DNA of 64,000 nucleotides, taken from contig NC_084800.1 in assembly GCF_963169125.1 (NCBI RefSeq), positions 141,790,397-141,854,396 on the forward strand, given 5' to 3'. The notes beneath the pieces are model-generated. The model had not been told where the DNA came from, did no database searches, and saw only the letters and a program-made list of their open reading frames with translations. This document shows, one piece after another, positions 37,884 to 49,010 of this stretch; position 1 is the first letter of the stretch; each line of letters begins with the position of its first letter. Origin of the DNA: Humulus lupulus (Eukaryota > Streptophyta > Magnoliopsida > Rosales > Cannabaceae). The position numbers and the translations under genes are program-made.

Positions 37884-37977
37884 CATACCACCAAACACCT
37901 ACAAACTGGCCCGCATGGATAACAACATTATACCTCGGGCGTGGAATGCGGAACACCTCAAGAAATTCTACCAGTGA
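37884..37977 (+). pseudogene. Last codons of pol of element C
   Basis: It joins in phase with 26677: GPYQVAQC continues as IPPNTYKLARMD and ends PRAWNAEHLKKFYQ before a stop at 37975. This is the typical C-terminus of Tat-lineage pol. The clean join across D' shows that D' entered an existing coding frame. Confidence 0.9.
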
Positions 37978-39075
37978 TACTTCTGCACCCGGTGCAAAGA
38001 AGACCCATGTTTAGTTTGTTCCTTGTTATGAAAACTTAGTGAGTAAGAATCAAAGAGGCTACCTGGGTAACCTCCAAATTAGATGTAACCCTTTCATGTA
38101 TGTCATTGTAACCCGCACGCTATGAATGAAAGTGTTCACAACTTCATGTGTTATTCTTCTTCTCTATAGCATCTGCCAAAGCGCCTACTGAAATAAATTT
38201 CACCAAGCACTTGGGGGTGTAGGACAGGAGGAAAAATATACAGCAAAGAAGAGGATCCTAAAAAAGACCCCTACAAAGGACTCCTAAAAAGGACCCCTTG
38301 TCTCAGGACCCCTATTAGGGGGATCCTAAAAGGACCCCCTTATCAGGAGGATCCTAAAAAGGACCCCCTATCAGAAGGACCCCCTAGCAGAGGGAACCTA
38401 AAAAGGACCCCTTATATCAGGACCTTAAACGAGGCCCTTATATATGTAAGAAAAAAATGTGATGAACCCTTATAAACAGGAAGAAGACCTTACAAGGCAT
38501 CTCTTGAGTTCACAAGGATTAACTACCCTTGTGAACATCTAGGAGGCCAAAAGGTCCTACAAGAAAAGCCTCCAAATAAAGGAAGACGCTCCCACGAGAG
38601 GAAAGGCCTGAGGAAGAGCACCCACCAATAAGCCTAGAGCGGCCACCAAGCCGTCTAGCCAAAAAGGGTCCTAAAAGAGACCCTTGGAAAAGTAGTACTA
38701 TGAATAATGACGAGAAGGACACTTCTCGTAAGAAATAATAAGCACGTACAAAAATATATAAAAGGATAACTAGAACCCAAGGGGTCAATATATCCTTATA
38801 AGAACAATCAAGAGGCACCAAAGAAGGACCTATTGAACCCCTCCACACAAGCTCCAAAGTACCTCAAGCCTGATAAATAAAAAAGAAAACCTATCGAGCC
38901 CCATTATGTGGGCTCAAAAGGACACAGAGGAATAAAAGATGAATGATCGCATATGTATATATAAAAAAAGAGTTTTGATAACATAATAAGACTCGGAGAA
39001 ATTACAAGCAATATAGGGCTCGAACGAGCATACACCCACAGTGTATTAACTCGCAAAAATCACAAAATGACAATC
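37978..39075 (+). other. 3' untranslated region of C between pol and the antisense gene
   Basis: About 1.1 kb with no coding domain. It holds a purine-rich tandem repeat (38268-38420) and many further GGACCC/AAGGACC motifs. Confidence 0.6.
38268..38420. repeat. Imperfect tandem repeat with AAAAAGGACCCC
   Basis: Units of 20 to 40 bp share CCTAAAAAGGACCCC and ATCAGGAGGATC. At least five copies, then diverged copies further on. Confidence 0.8.
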
Positions 39076-41029
39076 TCAAGGCCTCTGGCCACGGGCATTC
39101 CACTCAGCCGCCCGGGCAATGGCGTGCTCGCCAAAGGAGGAGAAATCGAAGTTAGGATTCTGCCTCCATACTCCATAAAGGGCACACTCTATGGATCTAT
39201 ACTCAATAGCCGCCTTGTCTACCTCCATAGCTTCCTTGTCCGCCTCTAAGGAAGCGACCCCCTCCTGCAATGCTGCGATAGTAGCCTTGGCGCCCTCAAG
39301 TTCGGTCTCTAAGTTGGTGACCCTTTCCTGCAGCATCGTGGCCTTGGAAATTGCCCTCTTCTTCTTTTTTGATGAGGAAGAAGCCTTCACCAAGGCCTTC
39401 TATAGCTTAAGCCTGGTTTCAACAAGTTCGCTCTCGAGCTCCTAGACCTGGACCGTAAGACGGTCCCTCTCAGCATTCAACGTGGAGAGGTCTTGAGCCG
39501 AGTCGACAAATCGCTGAGCCACTGTATAGGTCTGCATAAGAAAAATAACAATAAAAATGATAAGCAAGAAAAAAAAATGAAGAGAAAAAAAGGATAAGGC
39601 CGACATAAGATGCATGAACTCATCCAAGTGGCGGAGCGTGCAAGAGTCTCCTCGAGCTCCGACATAGCAAAACTCCCAAGACCACTCCAATCAGCTTCAG
39701 GAAGGTCCGTGGCAATCTGGTTATACCGCCGCCCGTAAGTGGCCACCATGCGGCCCACCTCGGGTGCCCCTTCTGAGCCAAGGGCGCTTGGTTGAGTGAG
39801 GAAGGACGACCCACTCGCTGAAGGAGGAGGGGCCGTAGGAAGGTCGAAAAAATGAGCTCCCAATGGACCAGGACGGGGCGCAGGAAGATCAGAAAAATGA
39901 GCCCCCGATGGACCAGGAGGGGGCACAGGAAGGTCGGAAAAGTGATCCCCCGATGGACTAGGGTCAAGGGAAGCCTGCGTAAAAGCATCGAAGTCCTCAG
40001 GATAAGGACAGATGAAATACCCTATCATGGCCTGTTGATCCTAGGAGTTGCAGGCCATGTCAGGGTCTGTAGGGGTTAAAGGAGGACATCCCACGGGAGA
40101 CGAAGACGGTTGGTGGGGTTTCCCATGTCCAAGGGAGACCCCCTCTGGCACACGCTCAGCCTCACCCTCATCCGAGCGATGGTCAGCTGAAGCAGGCTTC
40201 TTCTTCTTTGATCTAGGAATAGTCCACAACAACCCGGGACCTAAAACCGGGGAAAGCTTGTGAAAGTTGAGTTTGTCCATGGTGAAGAGGCATGTAGCCA
40301 TTTTCTCTGTAGGGTTAGCCTTGAGGAATCCATCCAATGCATCTGCCTCCAACCCAACAACTTCGGGCATGGCGAAATGCTCTGCGCAATCCACACAGTT
40401 GCCGACATAAAACATAAGTTCCAAAACAGTAAGCTTAAAAAAAAAAGGAAAGGAGGGGGGCTTGAAGTACTTACTAGGAGTAGAGCGAAAGTGCTCACGA
40501 ACGGAGAGGGGACCCTTCACAACAAAAAAGTCCTGCTTCCAGGACCCTGCGTTGGACACAGCGCCCTCTATCAAGGGGACTGAAGTATTAGCTTTTTGCA
40601 GTAAATAAAAGCCCTTGGACTTAGGAGAGGGCATGAGATTGTACATGAAGTTCACCTCTTGGGTCGTAGAAGCATGCTGAACACGATCGATAAATGAGAT
40701 GAAGAGGCAACTCAAGGTCAGCCAGCTGTTGGGCGCCAGCTGGAGTGGAGCAAAGTCAAAATAATTGAGAACCGTGACGAAGAACGGGTGTAACGAGATT
40801 GTACCACCTGCTTTCAAGATATGCTCGCCATAGCCACGTAACCCGAATTTGGGTAGTCAGCCTGGCATGTGCTCGAAGGGACATATAATGTGTAGCCTGG
40901 AGGAACACGGTAGTTCTCCATTATTTCCAACAGTTTATTTTCGGACATGTGGGACACAAGAGTGGATGCCAACAGGGGCTCAGTGTCCTGATCATCAGCA
41001 GTCACCTGTCGTCGCCCTCTCTTCGGCAT
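39076..41029 (-). pseudogene. Antisense gene of C: putative gypsy-type transposon protein (PF04195-like) with coiled coil
   Basis: Minus-strand gene. ATG at 41029 (MPKRGRRQVTADDQDTEP), two bases after a good 3' splice site (TTTTGGTTTTGCAG). After a frameshift near 40840 the main frame (40041-40817, 258 codons) reads ILKAGGTISLHPFFVTVLNY, FAPLQLAPNSWLTLSCLF and SWKQDFFVVKGPLSV, a pattern I associate with PF04195. A strong 5' splice site (GTAAGT, 40474) and an in-phase 3' site at 40382 suggest a 93-bp intron. A CAG-to-TAG stop at about 40038-40040 separates a Pro-rich part with PSGDHFSDLP-like repeats (39790-39960). A second intron (about 39532-39604, pyrimidine-rich) precedes a Lys-rich stretch and a heptad-rich coiled coil (ERVTNLETELEGAKATIAAL). 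Some Tat elements (for example Grande) carry a gene in this antisense position. Exact junctions are unproven. Confidence 0.75.
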
Positions 41030-41159
41030 ATCTGCAAAACCAAAAGAAAAAGGTGAGGTGGAAACAGAGCACTTTACCCTCCATTTTTTCTTCCTAGCAA
41101 GAGTCTTCAACCGAAGCACCGGCTGTGAAAGCCCCATGAAAGTCATTAGGGGAGAACGG

Positions 41160-41500
41160 GTTAGGAGGCTCAGGCGGGAGATTTCCCTCCATAAACTCCA
41201 ACTCCATCTAGAAATCTAAAAGGGTCACCCTAAGGTTCGCTACATGGTCGTTAAGGTCAAGGGGGAAAAGTACTCCATCTCCCCTCAACACCAAATCTAT
41301 TTCACTCTCTACCACCCAAATTTTACGCCTAAGTTCAGCCATATGCTCAAGATGACGAATGTGAGCCTACCTTAAGGTGTTGTAGTTATGGTGAGGATTG
41401 TCCTCAGGGGACTCCGAGTCTGAAGACAAGTCAACAAACTCAACCCCCGGAGGAGCGTCGAATGAACCTTCCCATGCCATGAGACCCCATCCCGAAAGCA
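41160..41500 (-). other. Upstream antisense exons or small ORF of C
   Basis: On the minus strand, MAWEGSFDAPPGVEFVDL with an acidic Ser/Asp/Glu run ends at NTL. The 5' splice-like AAG|GTAGGC follows near 41375. Then comes MAELRRKIWVVESEIDLVL, a stop, and MELEFMEGNLPPEPPNPF. It could be the first exons of the same transcript as the gene at 39076-41029, or an upstream ORF. No known domain. Confidence 0.45.
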
Positions 41501-41612
41501 AAATGGGTTCAAGTATAAATGAGAGGATTGCTACAAAACACAAAGGAATGGGCTCAAAACCTCTAGGCACAAGCGCTCTAAATAACCAACTACGAAGTAT
41601 GAATGACGGCAT

Positions 41613-42080
41613 GAAACTGGGTTAATTCACGACAAGCTCAGGCCAAAGTACCCCATCCAGAGTGGTGCTAATTTGGACCCAATAAACGTAAGGGAGAAAG
41701 ATAATATACCTCAAGTAGGTAAAATGGGGCGCTGTCGTGGTCAAAAGGAGGTTGAGGGCCGAAAGCACCGTCACGCTCAAACAGAGGCAAGTGACCGAAA
41801 TTACGCATCTGCAAAAATGAAGGAAAAGGGTGTTTTAGTCCTCAAATGCCTGCATGGGTATAGACATACAAAAATTGAACTCAAAATATATAAAAAAAAG
41901 GGGGGGGGGGGGGAGATAGCAAAATTGAGGTTGTGGGGATTTGAACTCCTCATCTCTTTAAAAGAGTAAGGATCCCAAAAACACTATGCTGAAGAAGTAA
42001 GGTGTAACTAATAGGCTAGGCATGAAGGCCTATTTATAAGAATAAAAAAGGAGAGTATACCAGAGCACCTACAGTTCCCC
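41613..42080. other. Noncoding end of C internal region
   Basis: About 470 bp with a G homopolymer (about 41899-41913) and no domain. It includes the candidate antisense TATA box. Confidence 0.5.
42031..42038 (-). promoter_or_regulatory. Candidate TATA box for the antisense gene of C
   Basis: On the minus strand TATAAATA is followed by GGCCTTCATGCC. It sits upstream of the antisense exons and just inside the 3' LTR, where an antisense promoter would be expected. No other support. Confidence 0.4.
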
Positions 42081-42099
42081 TCCTAGATTGGGGGGCAAG
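42081..42099 (+). other. Polypurine tract of C
   Basis: GATTGGGGGGCAAG directly before the 3' LTR, fixing plus orientation. Confidence 0.8.
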
Positions 42100-42299
42100 T
42101 GTAGACGCTCAAAATTCCATGCTGATGAAAGACTCAGCATATGTGCTTAGGACACATGTCCCTAGGTGTGTATTGGGAAATCTTGACAAACGTAGCCCCG
42201 GTAAGTGTGTCACCTAGGGCCTCGCAAGGGATTTCCTCGCCACGCCTCTCCATGCTCCTCGCCCACAAGCGTCGCACCCAAGGCCCAACACTAGGGGCC

Positions 42300-42680
42300 T
42301 TGAGAAACAGTGTCTCACCCACACCTCGGCAGCATGCAGCAAAGGCCGAGCACCAGAGTCCTCGCAAGATGGTGTCTCACCCACACCTCGGCCGCGCGCA
42401 CCCAAGGCCTAGGACCAGGGGCCTTGCGAGACGGTGTCTCGCCCACACCTCGACCACGCGCACCCAAGGCCCAGCACCAGGGGCCTCGTGAGACGGTGTC
42501 TCGCCCACACCTCGATCGCGCGCACCCAAGGCCCAATACCAGGGGCCTCGCAAAACGATGTCTCGCCCACACCTCGATCGCGCGCACCCAAGGCCCAGCA
42601 CCAGGGGCCTCGCGAGACGGTGTCTCGCCCACACCTCGGTCACGTGCACAAGGCCCTGTGCCATGGGGCTCGCGAGACAA
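42300..42680. repeat. 62-bp GC-rich tandem repeat in C 3' LTR
   Basis: Units start at about 42421, 42483, 42545 and 42607, exactly 62 bp apart, with diverged units on either side. Each carries the GAGAC-N3-GTCTC inverted repeat next to CTCGCGAG-like bases. Open frames on both strands here are products of the repeat. Confidence 0.95.
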
Positions 42681-43210
42681 TGTCTCGCCCCTGCCTACGA
42701 GCGCCACATACCAATGACCTAAGGGCTCCTTCTCACAGCTCACCCAGGCCAGCGCCTCGTGCGCCCAAGGCATCCCAGGTGGCCTTGCACTTGACACCTC
42801 AAGGCAGTGTGTCCTATGAGGACCTGCGGAAGCTCCAACATTTAGAGGTAAAGGCCCAAGTATAATTCAAAAGGATCGTACTAATACACTCTTTTACAGG
42901 GTACGACCTTTAAGACCCCACATGTCTGATACGGATATTCATGCCAGACAAGTAGTGGGAGTACTAGGAGAGGGGACATGGCTTGTATGTCTCTGGTCAG
43001 ATGTCAGAGTCGACACCACCAGTGCCTGCGCCACTACACCTGGTGCCACTCCTCAGACATTCGTATGAAATAAGTAGTGGAGACATCTTCATGGTATCTG
43101 GCCACGTACTAGAGCCAACACCACTACCCCTGAGACCACTCCCCTAATAGTGTACTTGTGTACCACCTGGTCCCCTGGACCACGATGTATCAAGGGCCAT
43201 TAAAGCCCAC

Positions 43211-43218
43211 TATAAAAG
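43211..43218 (+). promoter_or_regulatory. TATA box in 3' LTR of C
   Basis: TATAAAAG, same context as 18355-18362. Confidence 0.5.
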
Positions 43219-43418
43219 GAAACCCACTTTCACATGGAAAGGGGTTGGAAAAACACTGTAGCATCATACCATAATAAATACAAGTTCCTTTCACCATTTT
43301 CTTTCTGCAACTATTCTTTAAGTTTCTGTTTAGATTTTTGAAGTTTTTCATTGAGAATCTCCATATTTCAATTTTTCTAACTTAACTTCGTTGAGGTGTT
43401 CTCACCGTCAACAACACC

Positions 43419-44033
43419 CTATGAGTTACTTTATGGAAGGAAGTGTCGATTTCCATTACATAAAAATGAGGTAGGAGAAAGAAAACTTCTTGGACCCGAA
43501 GCTGTTATAGAGGATCAAGACGCAGTGGAGCTGATTGGAGAGCATATGCTCGTTGCTCAGAGTCGACAAAAGAGTTATGCAGATGCCAAGCGACAAGATG
43601 TAGAATTCAAAGTCGGAGATAAAGTCTTCTTAAAGATATCTCTTGTGAAGGGAGTGAAATGGTTTGGGAATAAAGGCAAACTTAGTCCCCAGTTTATAGG
43701 TCCTTTTAAGATATTAGACAAGGTGGGAACAGTAGCATATAGATTAGCCCTACCGCTAGCTCTAGCAGATAGCCACAATGTGTTTCACATCTCGATGATG
43801 TGTAGATATGTGTCAAACCCATCTCACATCCTCAAGTACGATACATTAGCACTCTAGAAAGACTTGAGTTACAAGGAATGACCAGTTAGCATCCTAGAGA
43901 AGGGGATGAGGAGTTACAGTCTAAGAGTATTCTGATAGTCAAGGTTCTATGGAGTAATAGTTTAGAACGTGAGGCAACATGGGAGTTGGAGGGAGACTTT
44001 CGAGCACGGTATCCAGAATTGTTTCGTAAGTAA
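43419..44033 (+). pseudogene. Integrase C-terminus and chromodomain of element A
   Basis: Continues the A frame after C: YELLYGRKCRFPLH, then VEFKVGDKVFLKI and LSPQFIGPFKILDKVGTVAY, then HNVFHISMMCRYV (integrase C-terminal GPY/F-type module). A stop at 43855 and a frame change follow. The chromodomain core is clear: IVKVLWSNSLEREATWELEG and FRARYPELFRK before the stop at 44031. The aromatic and acidic residues of a chromodomain (W, then E-A-T-W-E) are visible. This domain assigns A to the chromoviruses, whose chromodomain guides integration to particular chromatin. Confidence 0.9.
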
Positions 44034-44051
44034 ATTTCGGGGACAAAATTC

Positions 44052-44069
44052 TTTTAAGTAGGGGAGAAT
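44052..44069 (+). other. Polypurine tract of A
   Basis: AAGTAGGGGAGAAT directly before the 3' LTR; the usual TTTCGGGGACAAAATT-type block lies just upstream. Confidence 0.8.
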
Positions 44070-46002
44070 TGTAGCGTCTCTGAATTTTACTTAGCTAGAT
44101 AGTAGTAGCTCGTAGTATTTTAGTTTTCATGATTATTGGTTCAAGCTGGGATTTAGTTGGAAACTCGTAGAAATAGTTATGGATTTTCTAACTTTAACCT
44201 ATAGTTTAGAATTATTATTTTAACGTAAGGTTTGATTACTATAGCTGGTCCTAGAAATAATATTTATTATAACATAAGGTTTAGATAGAATAATTAAGAA
44301 CGTGACACTTGTTACATGCATGTTTATTAAAGATTTAAGAATTTTAGATGAATAAATTAATAGAAGATAGATCTAGAAGCTCTAGAACCATCCTGCAGCT
44401 GTTAGGATCACGTTTTTCTCAGTCAAGTTGTTTTAACAAACTTCAAGTGTGCTGAAAATGTGCCAAAACATGTTTAAAATATCAGCGTATGCCGATATAT
44501 CGCAGCTATATGGGTCGATATATCGCCTAAGGTTGATATAGAAAACACGTCGACTTCACACGAATGAAACCACGAAGGCTCAGGACATAGGGACAGGCGA
44601 TATATCAACCTTTTGTGATATTTTTTAAATTCAGTGGTACCGAATTAAAAACCGCCCTCAACAACTTAGATTTGCTCCTTAACGTTTTTGACCAAGTTCT
44701 GGGCATCTGTTGAACCCAAAATTCGAATTTATTCAAATATTATTAATTTATATATTATTTTTAAAAGGGGTTAGTTTCACTCCTTGAAGTCTATAAATGG
44801 GACCTTGTACTCATCCATTTCATTCATCATTCAAGCATTCTTCAGAGCCTCCAAGCTGCTATGTTATTTTAGAGAGAAAACACCAGGGTTTTGGGATTTA
44901 AAATCTTTCCAATCTAAGTTTTTCTAAACACTTGGGAAGTAATATAGAGTGATATTTTGGTATTGAGGCATAGATCGAAGTTGTAGCCTATCAAGGCATT
45001 CCTATCCTCAGGTTTAATCCATCATAGTTCTTTTATTTTCTTTCATTTTCTTTCAGATCCTAACTCGTTGTTATGGCTTTTGGTTAGGTATTTAAGTTTC
45101 TTGAAACTTAAGGATTTTCGATAAGTTTCTATCTTGATGGTTTAGATCTCCTTTTCATCTCCATTTCCTTAGAAACTTATGATTCTTACTGTTGGTTTTA
45201 GGAGTTTTCCAATCCCGTTCTTGTCTCCAATATCCCGGTTTTGATAAGGAAAATAGGTTAGATTATATGTGTTATGATATGTTATATGTATATGAATATG
45301 TTTTATGTTATAGTCAGTTGGGTATCATAGTTGCTTAGATAGCAAATCAAATCCCAATATTTTTTATCATTATCGTAGATTAGAGTTATGATTTACCCTA
45401 TCTCGATTATTAGACAGAGGACGTAGATGTGTTATCATATACTATTTTTTGATCTAACCTACCTCGATTAGTAGACTGAGGACCTAGATGGTTTTATCAC
45501 ATACTACGGTAATGAGTTAATGGCCATTAATATTGTAGTCCTATATTTTTATGATTTACGCTTTTACGTTATATGTTTTATAGTATATGTTTTTAGTCTT
45601 ATGATTTACGTTATGTTTTAGTGAATTTTCCTTTCTGGGCATTAGGCTCATTCATTTTTTTTAGATGGTGTAGAAAAATAAGCTTGGAAGGCGGGACAGA
45701 TTCACGGCAACTTTAGCATGTGTATTGGGGATGGACTGAATGGATGGACTGCTAGAAGATCGAGGATAAGTTTATATTTTTTAGCCTTTTCAATTTATGT
45801 ATTTATATTTCTGCAATTAGTTTTTGAACAATTAATTAAAGGTTATGTTTTCTTCAATGTTTTTATGTAAATAACAATGGGATCCCGTATTTTGGATTTT
45901 TGTAATAAAGTTCTATTATTTATTTAATGTATTCCCAAAATAGTAGTTATGCCTTAGTAGTTTTTAATGGTCTGAGGTCTTAGAATTAGTCGGTGCATTA
46001 CA
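44070..46002 (+). repeat. 3' LTR of element A
   Basis: 1933 bp from TGTAGCGTCTC to GCATTACA. TATA box at 44792-44798, GGGATCCC at 45879-45886, GATATATCG motifs at 44494-44606. The reference copy of this LTR family in the window. Confidence 0.95.
44792..44798 (+). promoter_or_regulatory. TATA box in 3' LTR of A
   Basis: TATAAAT, as at 484-490. Confidence 0.5.
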
Positions 46003-46009
46003 GTTTAAG

Positions 46010-47394
46010 ATGTATGTAGCTGTTTGTAAAGAATATCCCCAAAATGATAGGGGTAGCGATGAGTAACTGAACATTATTCCATCATGTTCAGCAAAATCCT
46101 ATTCCTCCTTTCTACAACACCGTTTTGTTGTGGAGTACCTGGTGCAGTGAGCTATGAAACAATTCCATGCTCTATCAAGAAATATTTGAACTCCTTGTCA
46201 AGGTATTCCCCGCCTCAATCTAATCATAGAATTTTAAGGATTTTTCCTAATTCATTTTTAGCTTAGGTTCGAAATTCTTTGAACTTTTCAAAGGTTTCTG
46301 ATTTCCTTTGCATCCAGTTTACGTAACCGTATCGTGACTAGTCATCAATGAAGCTGACATAATACTCATAACCACCTCAAGCTTGTACACTCATTGGATT
46401 GCAAATGTCTGTGTGAATTAACTCGAGAGGTTCTTTGGCTCTAACACCTTTAGAGGAGAGATGTATTTTGGTCATTTTCCCTTCTAAACAAGATTCACAA
46501 ACTGGTAGAGTTCTGATCTTTAACTTACTTAGAGCCCTGAACCAGTCTTTGAATCCTATCTAAGTTAATATGACTTAGTCTTAAGTGCCAAAGATACGTA
46601 TCATGTTAAGGTACTCTTTGTCATTTAGGGTATGGTTGTTTAGATTTGAACATTTCAGTATTGAGTAGTGAAGACATTTAAGATTTTATCACATATAGAC
46701 CGTCCTCAAGATTTCCATTACAAACACGCAAACCAATTCTTAAAATAATAACAAAATTATTATGAAAAGAAATACAATAACATTGTTCTAAATATTTTGA
46801 AACATGAATTAAATTCCTTTTGAAATCAGGAATAAAATAATTGTCTTTTAAAGATAAAAATGTATTTTCAGTAAAATAAATTTTTGCTACTCCCACTGCT
46901 CTAGCTGAAACAAAAGCCCCTGTCCCCACTCTCAGTGTATACTCTCCTTCTTGGAGATCTCTCCAAGAGCTAAGCATTTGCAAATCAGAACAAACATGAT
47001 TAGTGGCTCCTGAATTAACTATCTAGGTATAATAATTATTTTCTACTAAACAAGCCTCAATGTCCAGCAAATTAGATTTACTTTTCTTTTTGTTCTTTAA
47101 CTCCTCGAGGTTCCTTTTACAGTTCCTCTTACAATGCCCATATGTATGATAGTGGGAACAACTCCCAATGTATTTGGAGTGGGCAACTTCTTTGCCCTTT
47201 CCTTTGTTAATGTTAGGTTTCTGACTTATGTGCTCAATCATTGGAAATAGATTCTTGTTACTTTTCCACTTTTTAATATTACTAGTTAATTTTTCATTAG
47301 CAAGAATAGACATATTAGAGTTTTCTTCAATCATTGTATTACTATAATTAAACAAAAGAAAAATAATAAATACAACCATACACTCATACAACAT
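46010..47394 (-). pseudogene. gag end, protease start and integrase of copia element G, broken
   Basis: On the minus strand, a degenerate zinc knuckle (CSHYHTYGHCKRNC) near 47150 is followed by the copia protease signature NSGATNHVCSD at about 47000. The gag-pre-integrase region follows (GEYTLRVGTGAFVSARAVGV, FIPDFKRNLIHVSK), then LWHLRLSHINLDRI. The integrase core has GGYEYYVSFIDD, RKSETFEKFKEF, GGEYLDKEFKYFLIEHGIV and PGTPQQNGVVERRNR. The order and wording are those of Ty1/copia pol. Many stops and frame changes. The last codons (W-G-Y-S-L-Q-T-A-T-Y-I-L-N) run right up to the A LTR. Confidence 0.88.
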
Positions 47395-49010
47395 AAATCA
47401 TAGTATTCGTACACTGAAATAAAAAAAACATGATGCATGCTTACGAAAACCTATTCATATAAGTACAACAATGAGATAACCAACACAAGTAAGTGTCGTC
47501 GATAGGATATGTCAAACACTTGCTAGTTAAAACGAGATGCTCTCAATTGTTATTATATCAAAATATTTGATATCTTTATAATAAACAATTTTCGTTATTT
47601 TGGTCAATATTATATCCAGCTAGGGTAGATATATTTTTTGTGAGTGTAACCTACTATTTTAGGTTTCTTGACTTAACCTATGAGTGTTGTCGATAGGATA
47701 GGTCAAACATGGAATTCATCTTAAAACCTTATCGGAAAGAGATCTACCTGTTAAAATCCTAGCCAAAACACCTTCTGATAGGGAGGACGAAAGCAAAGTC
47801 GTGTCGAGGCCCTGACTAGAACCAACTTTTTTAACCAATAGTAGAGACAGTAGGTTATAGTCCCTTATAACCTTCTCCCACTCCTTATTTCAAAAATAAA
47901 AAGTTTTCTATTAAAATATCTCATATTTTAATTGCTAAGTGAGTATTACCAAAGTTAAACTATTAAATCTAAATAACTTATGTAAATCCAAATTTTAACT
48001 CTTAAAATTCTAAAATTGCCAAATTTAGAATAATTACTAATTAATTCTAAACTATGTTTTTCCCAGGTATTAAACTCATTAATAACCCTAACACATATTA
48101 AGGTAATCTAGACATGCTATTAATGTGACATTACCCAATTTAACTACTTAAATTTAATTCACATTATTTGTATCCATTTATGGTAGAGAAAGAACTATAC
48201 TAATTTTCTATCCTAGGAGACATGTCAATTATAAAATTAACATTCATACATAGCATGTCATTTTAATGATGCAATGAGTGGGCATTCCTATTCAATATGG
48301 CATGTCAAGTGATCATATCAACATGTTACTAATCATACAATATAATTAAACATTAAGGTATTGACCGAGTTCTCTTTGTTAAACAAAATAACAAAAATAC
48401 ACAAGACAATCCTCGGGCTTCAAGGCTTCTTGTAATTTCCATGGACTTCGTCCTTTGTTGTGGGCCTTGGGAGTTGCACACTCAAACCCTAACCCTAGGT
48501 TCTAAATGAGATAACCAAATTTCCAAAATTAGGATTTTATAAAAAATTTGTAAACTTTTGTTATTAAAATAACAATTTCATAAATTATTAATCAATAACT
48601 AATGGAAATTGGTTACCATTTATTAAAAAATAATATCATAATTATTTATATTTATAATAAATGGTTTCTTAAAATATTATTATAATTACAAATATTGGGA
48701 TTATAATTACAAAAATTAAATTTAATTAATAATTAATTAGTTTCAATAAACTAAATTTGGACTCCAATTAAGTTGTTAAAAAATTTCCATTTCTCTAAAT
48801 AAAAATAAATTATTAGTCTTATTAGTAATTTCTTAAACCAATATTTGATTTCCATAAATCATATATTTTTCATTAAGAAATGATAAATAATAATCTTGTT
48901 TCATAAACAATGCATTTGATTAAATTAATAGTCACATGTTCCCAATAATAAAATTAAGAAAAGTGAACAATTCACTTTCTTAATTTTGAATTAAGACATA
49001 AATGTCTTAT
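47395..49010 (-). other. AT-rich noncoding part of G
   Basis: About 1.6 kb without a domain, where N-terminal gag would be expected. A 25-bp phrase with TGTCGATAGGATA...GTCAAACA occurs twice (about 47496-47518 and 47687-47709). The last five bases (cttat) are the F1 target duplication. Gag may be deleted or decayed beyond recognition. Confidence 0.45.

Larger units (their letters stand above)
15466..43413 (+). mobile_element. Element C: Tat/Ogre-like Ty3/gypsy element inserted in integrase of A
   Basis: LTRs begin TGTAGAYGCTC and end CCGTCAAYA. The target duplication is gcacc (15461-15465) and acacc (43414-43418), one base apart. The primer site TGGCTCCGTCTGTGGGAA (18563) and the polypurine tract GATTGGGGGGCAAG just before the 3' LTR (42100) set the orientation. 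Gag, protease, RT, RNase H, a second RNase H and integrase occur in order (18629-37977). They are followed by a long 3' region with a gene on the opposite strand. The extra RNase H and antisense gene are marks of the Tat lineage. It hosts S1, D and D' with E. Net length without these is about 12.6 kb. Confidence 0.92.
42100..43413 (+). repeat. 3' LTR of element C
   Basis: 1314 bp, TGTAGACGCTC to CCGTCAACA. TATA box at 43211-43218. It carries the same 62-bp repeat as the 5' LTR. By eye the two LTRs differ at many sites and in repeat count, so C is much older than E. Confidence 0.94.
1..46002 (+). mobile_element. Element A: Tekay-like Ty3/gypsy chromovirus, left end outside the window
   Basis: This is a gypsy retrotransposon broken into four visible blocks. 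They are a partial 5' LTR (1-1716), gag-protease (2852-4448), RT-RNase H-integrase (13071-15465), and integrase C-terminus plus chromodomain followed by the 3' LTR (43419-46002). Insertions B and C separate the blocks. The domain order protease, RT, RNase H, integrase, chromodomain and the long (about 1.9 kb) LTRs fit the Tekay/Del chromoviruses; that lineage name is inference from family style. The 3' end is followed at once by the antisense reading of a copia integrase, so A sits inside element G. The expected right-hand 5-bp duplication is gttta (46003-46007); its partner lies outside the window. All coding blocks are broken. Confidence 0.9.
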
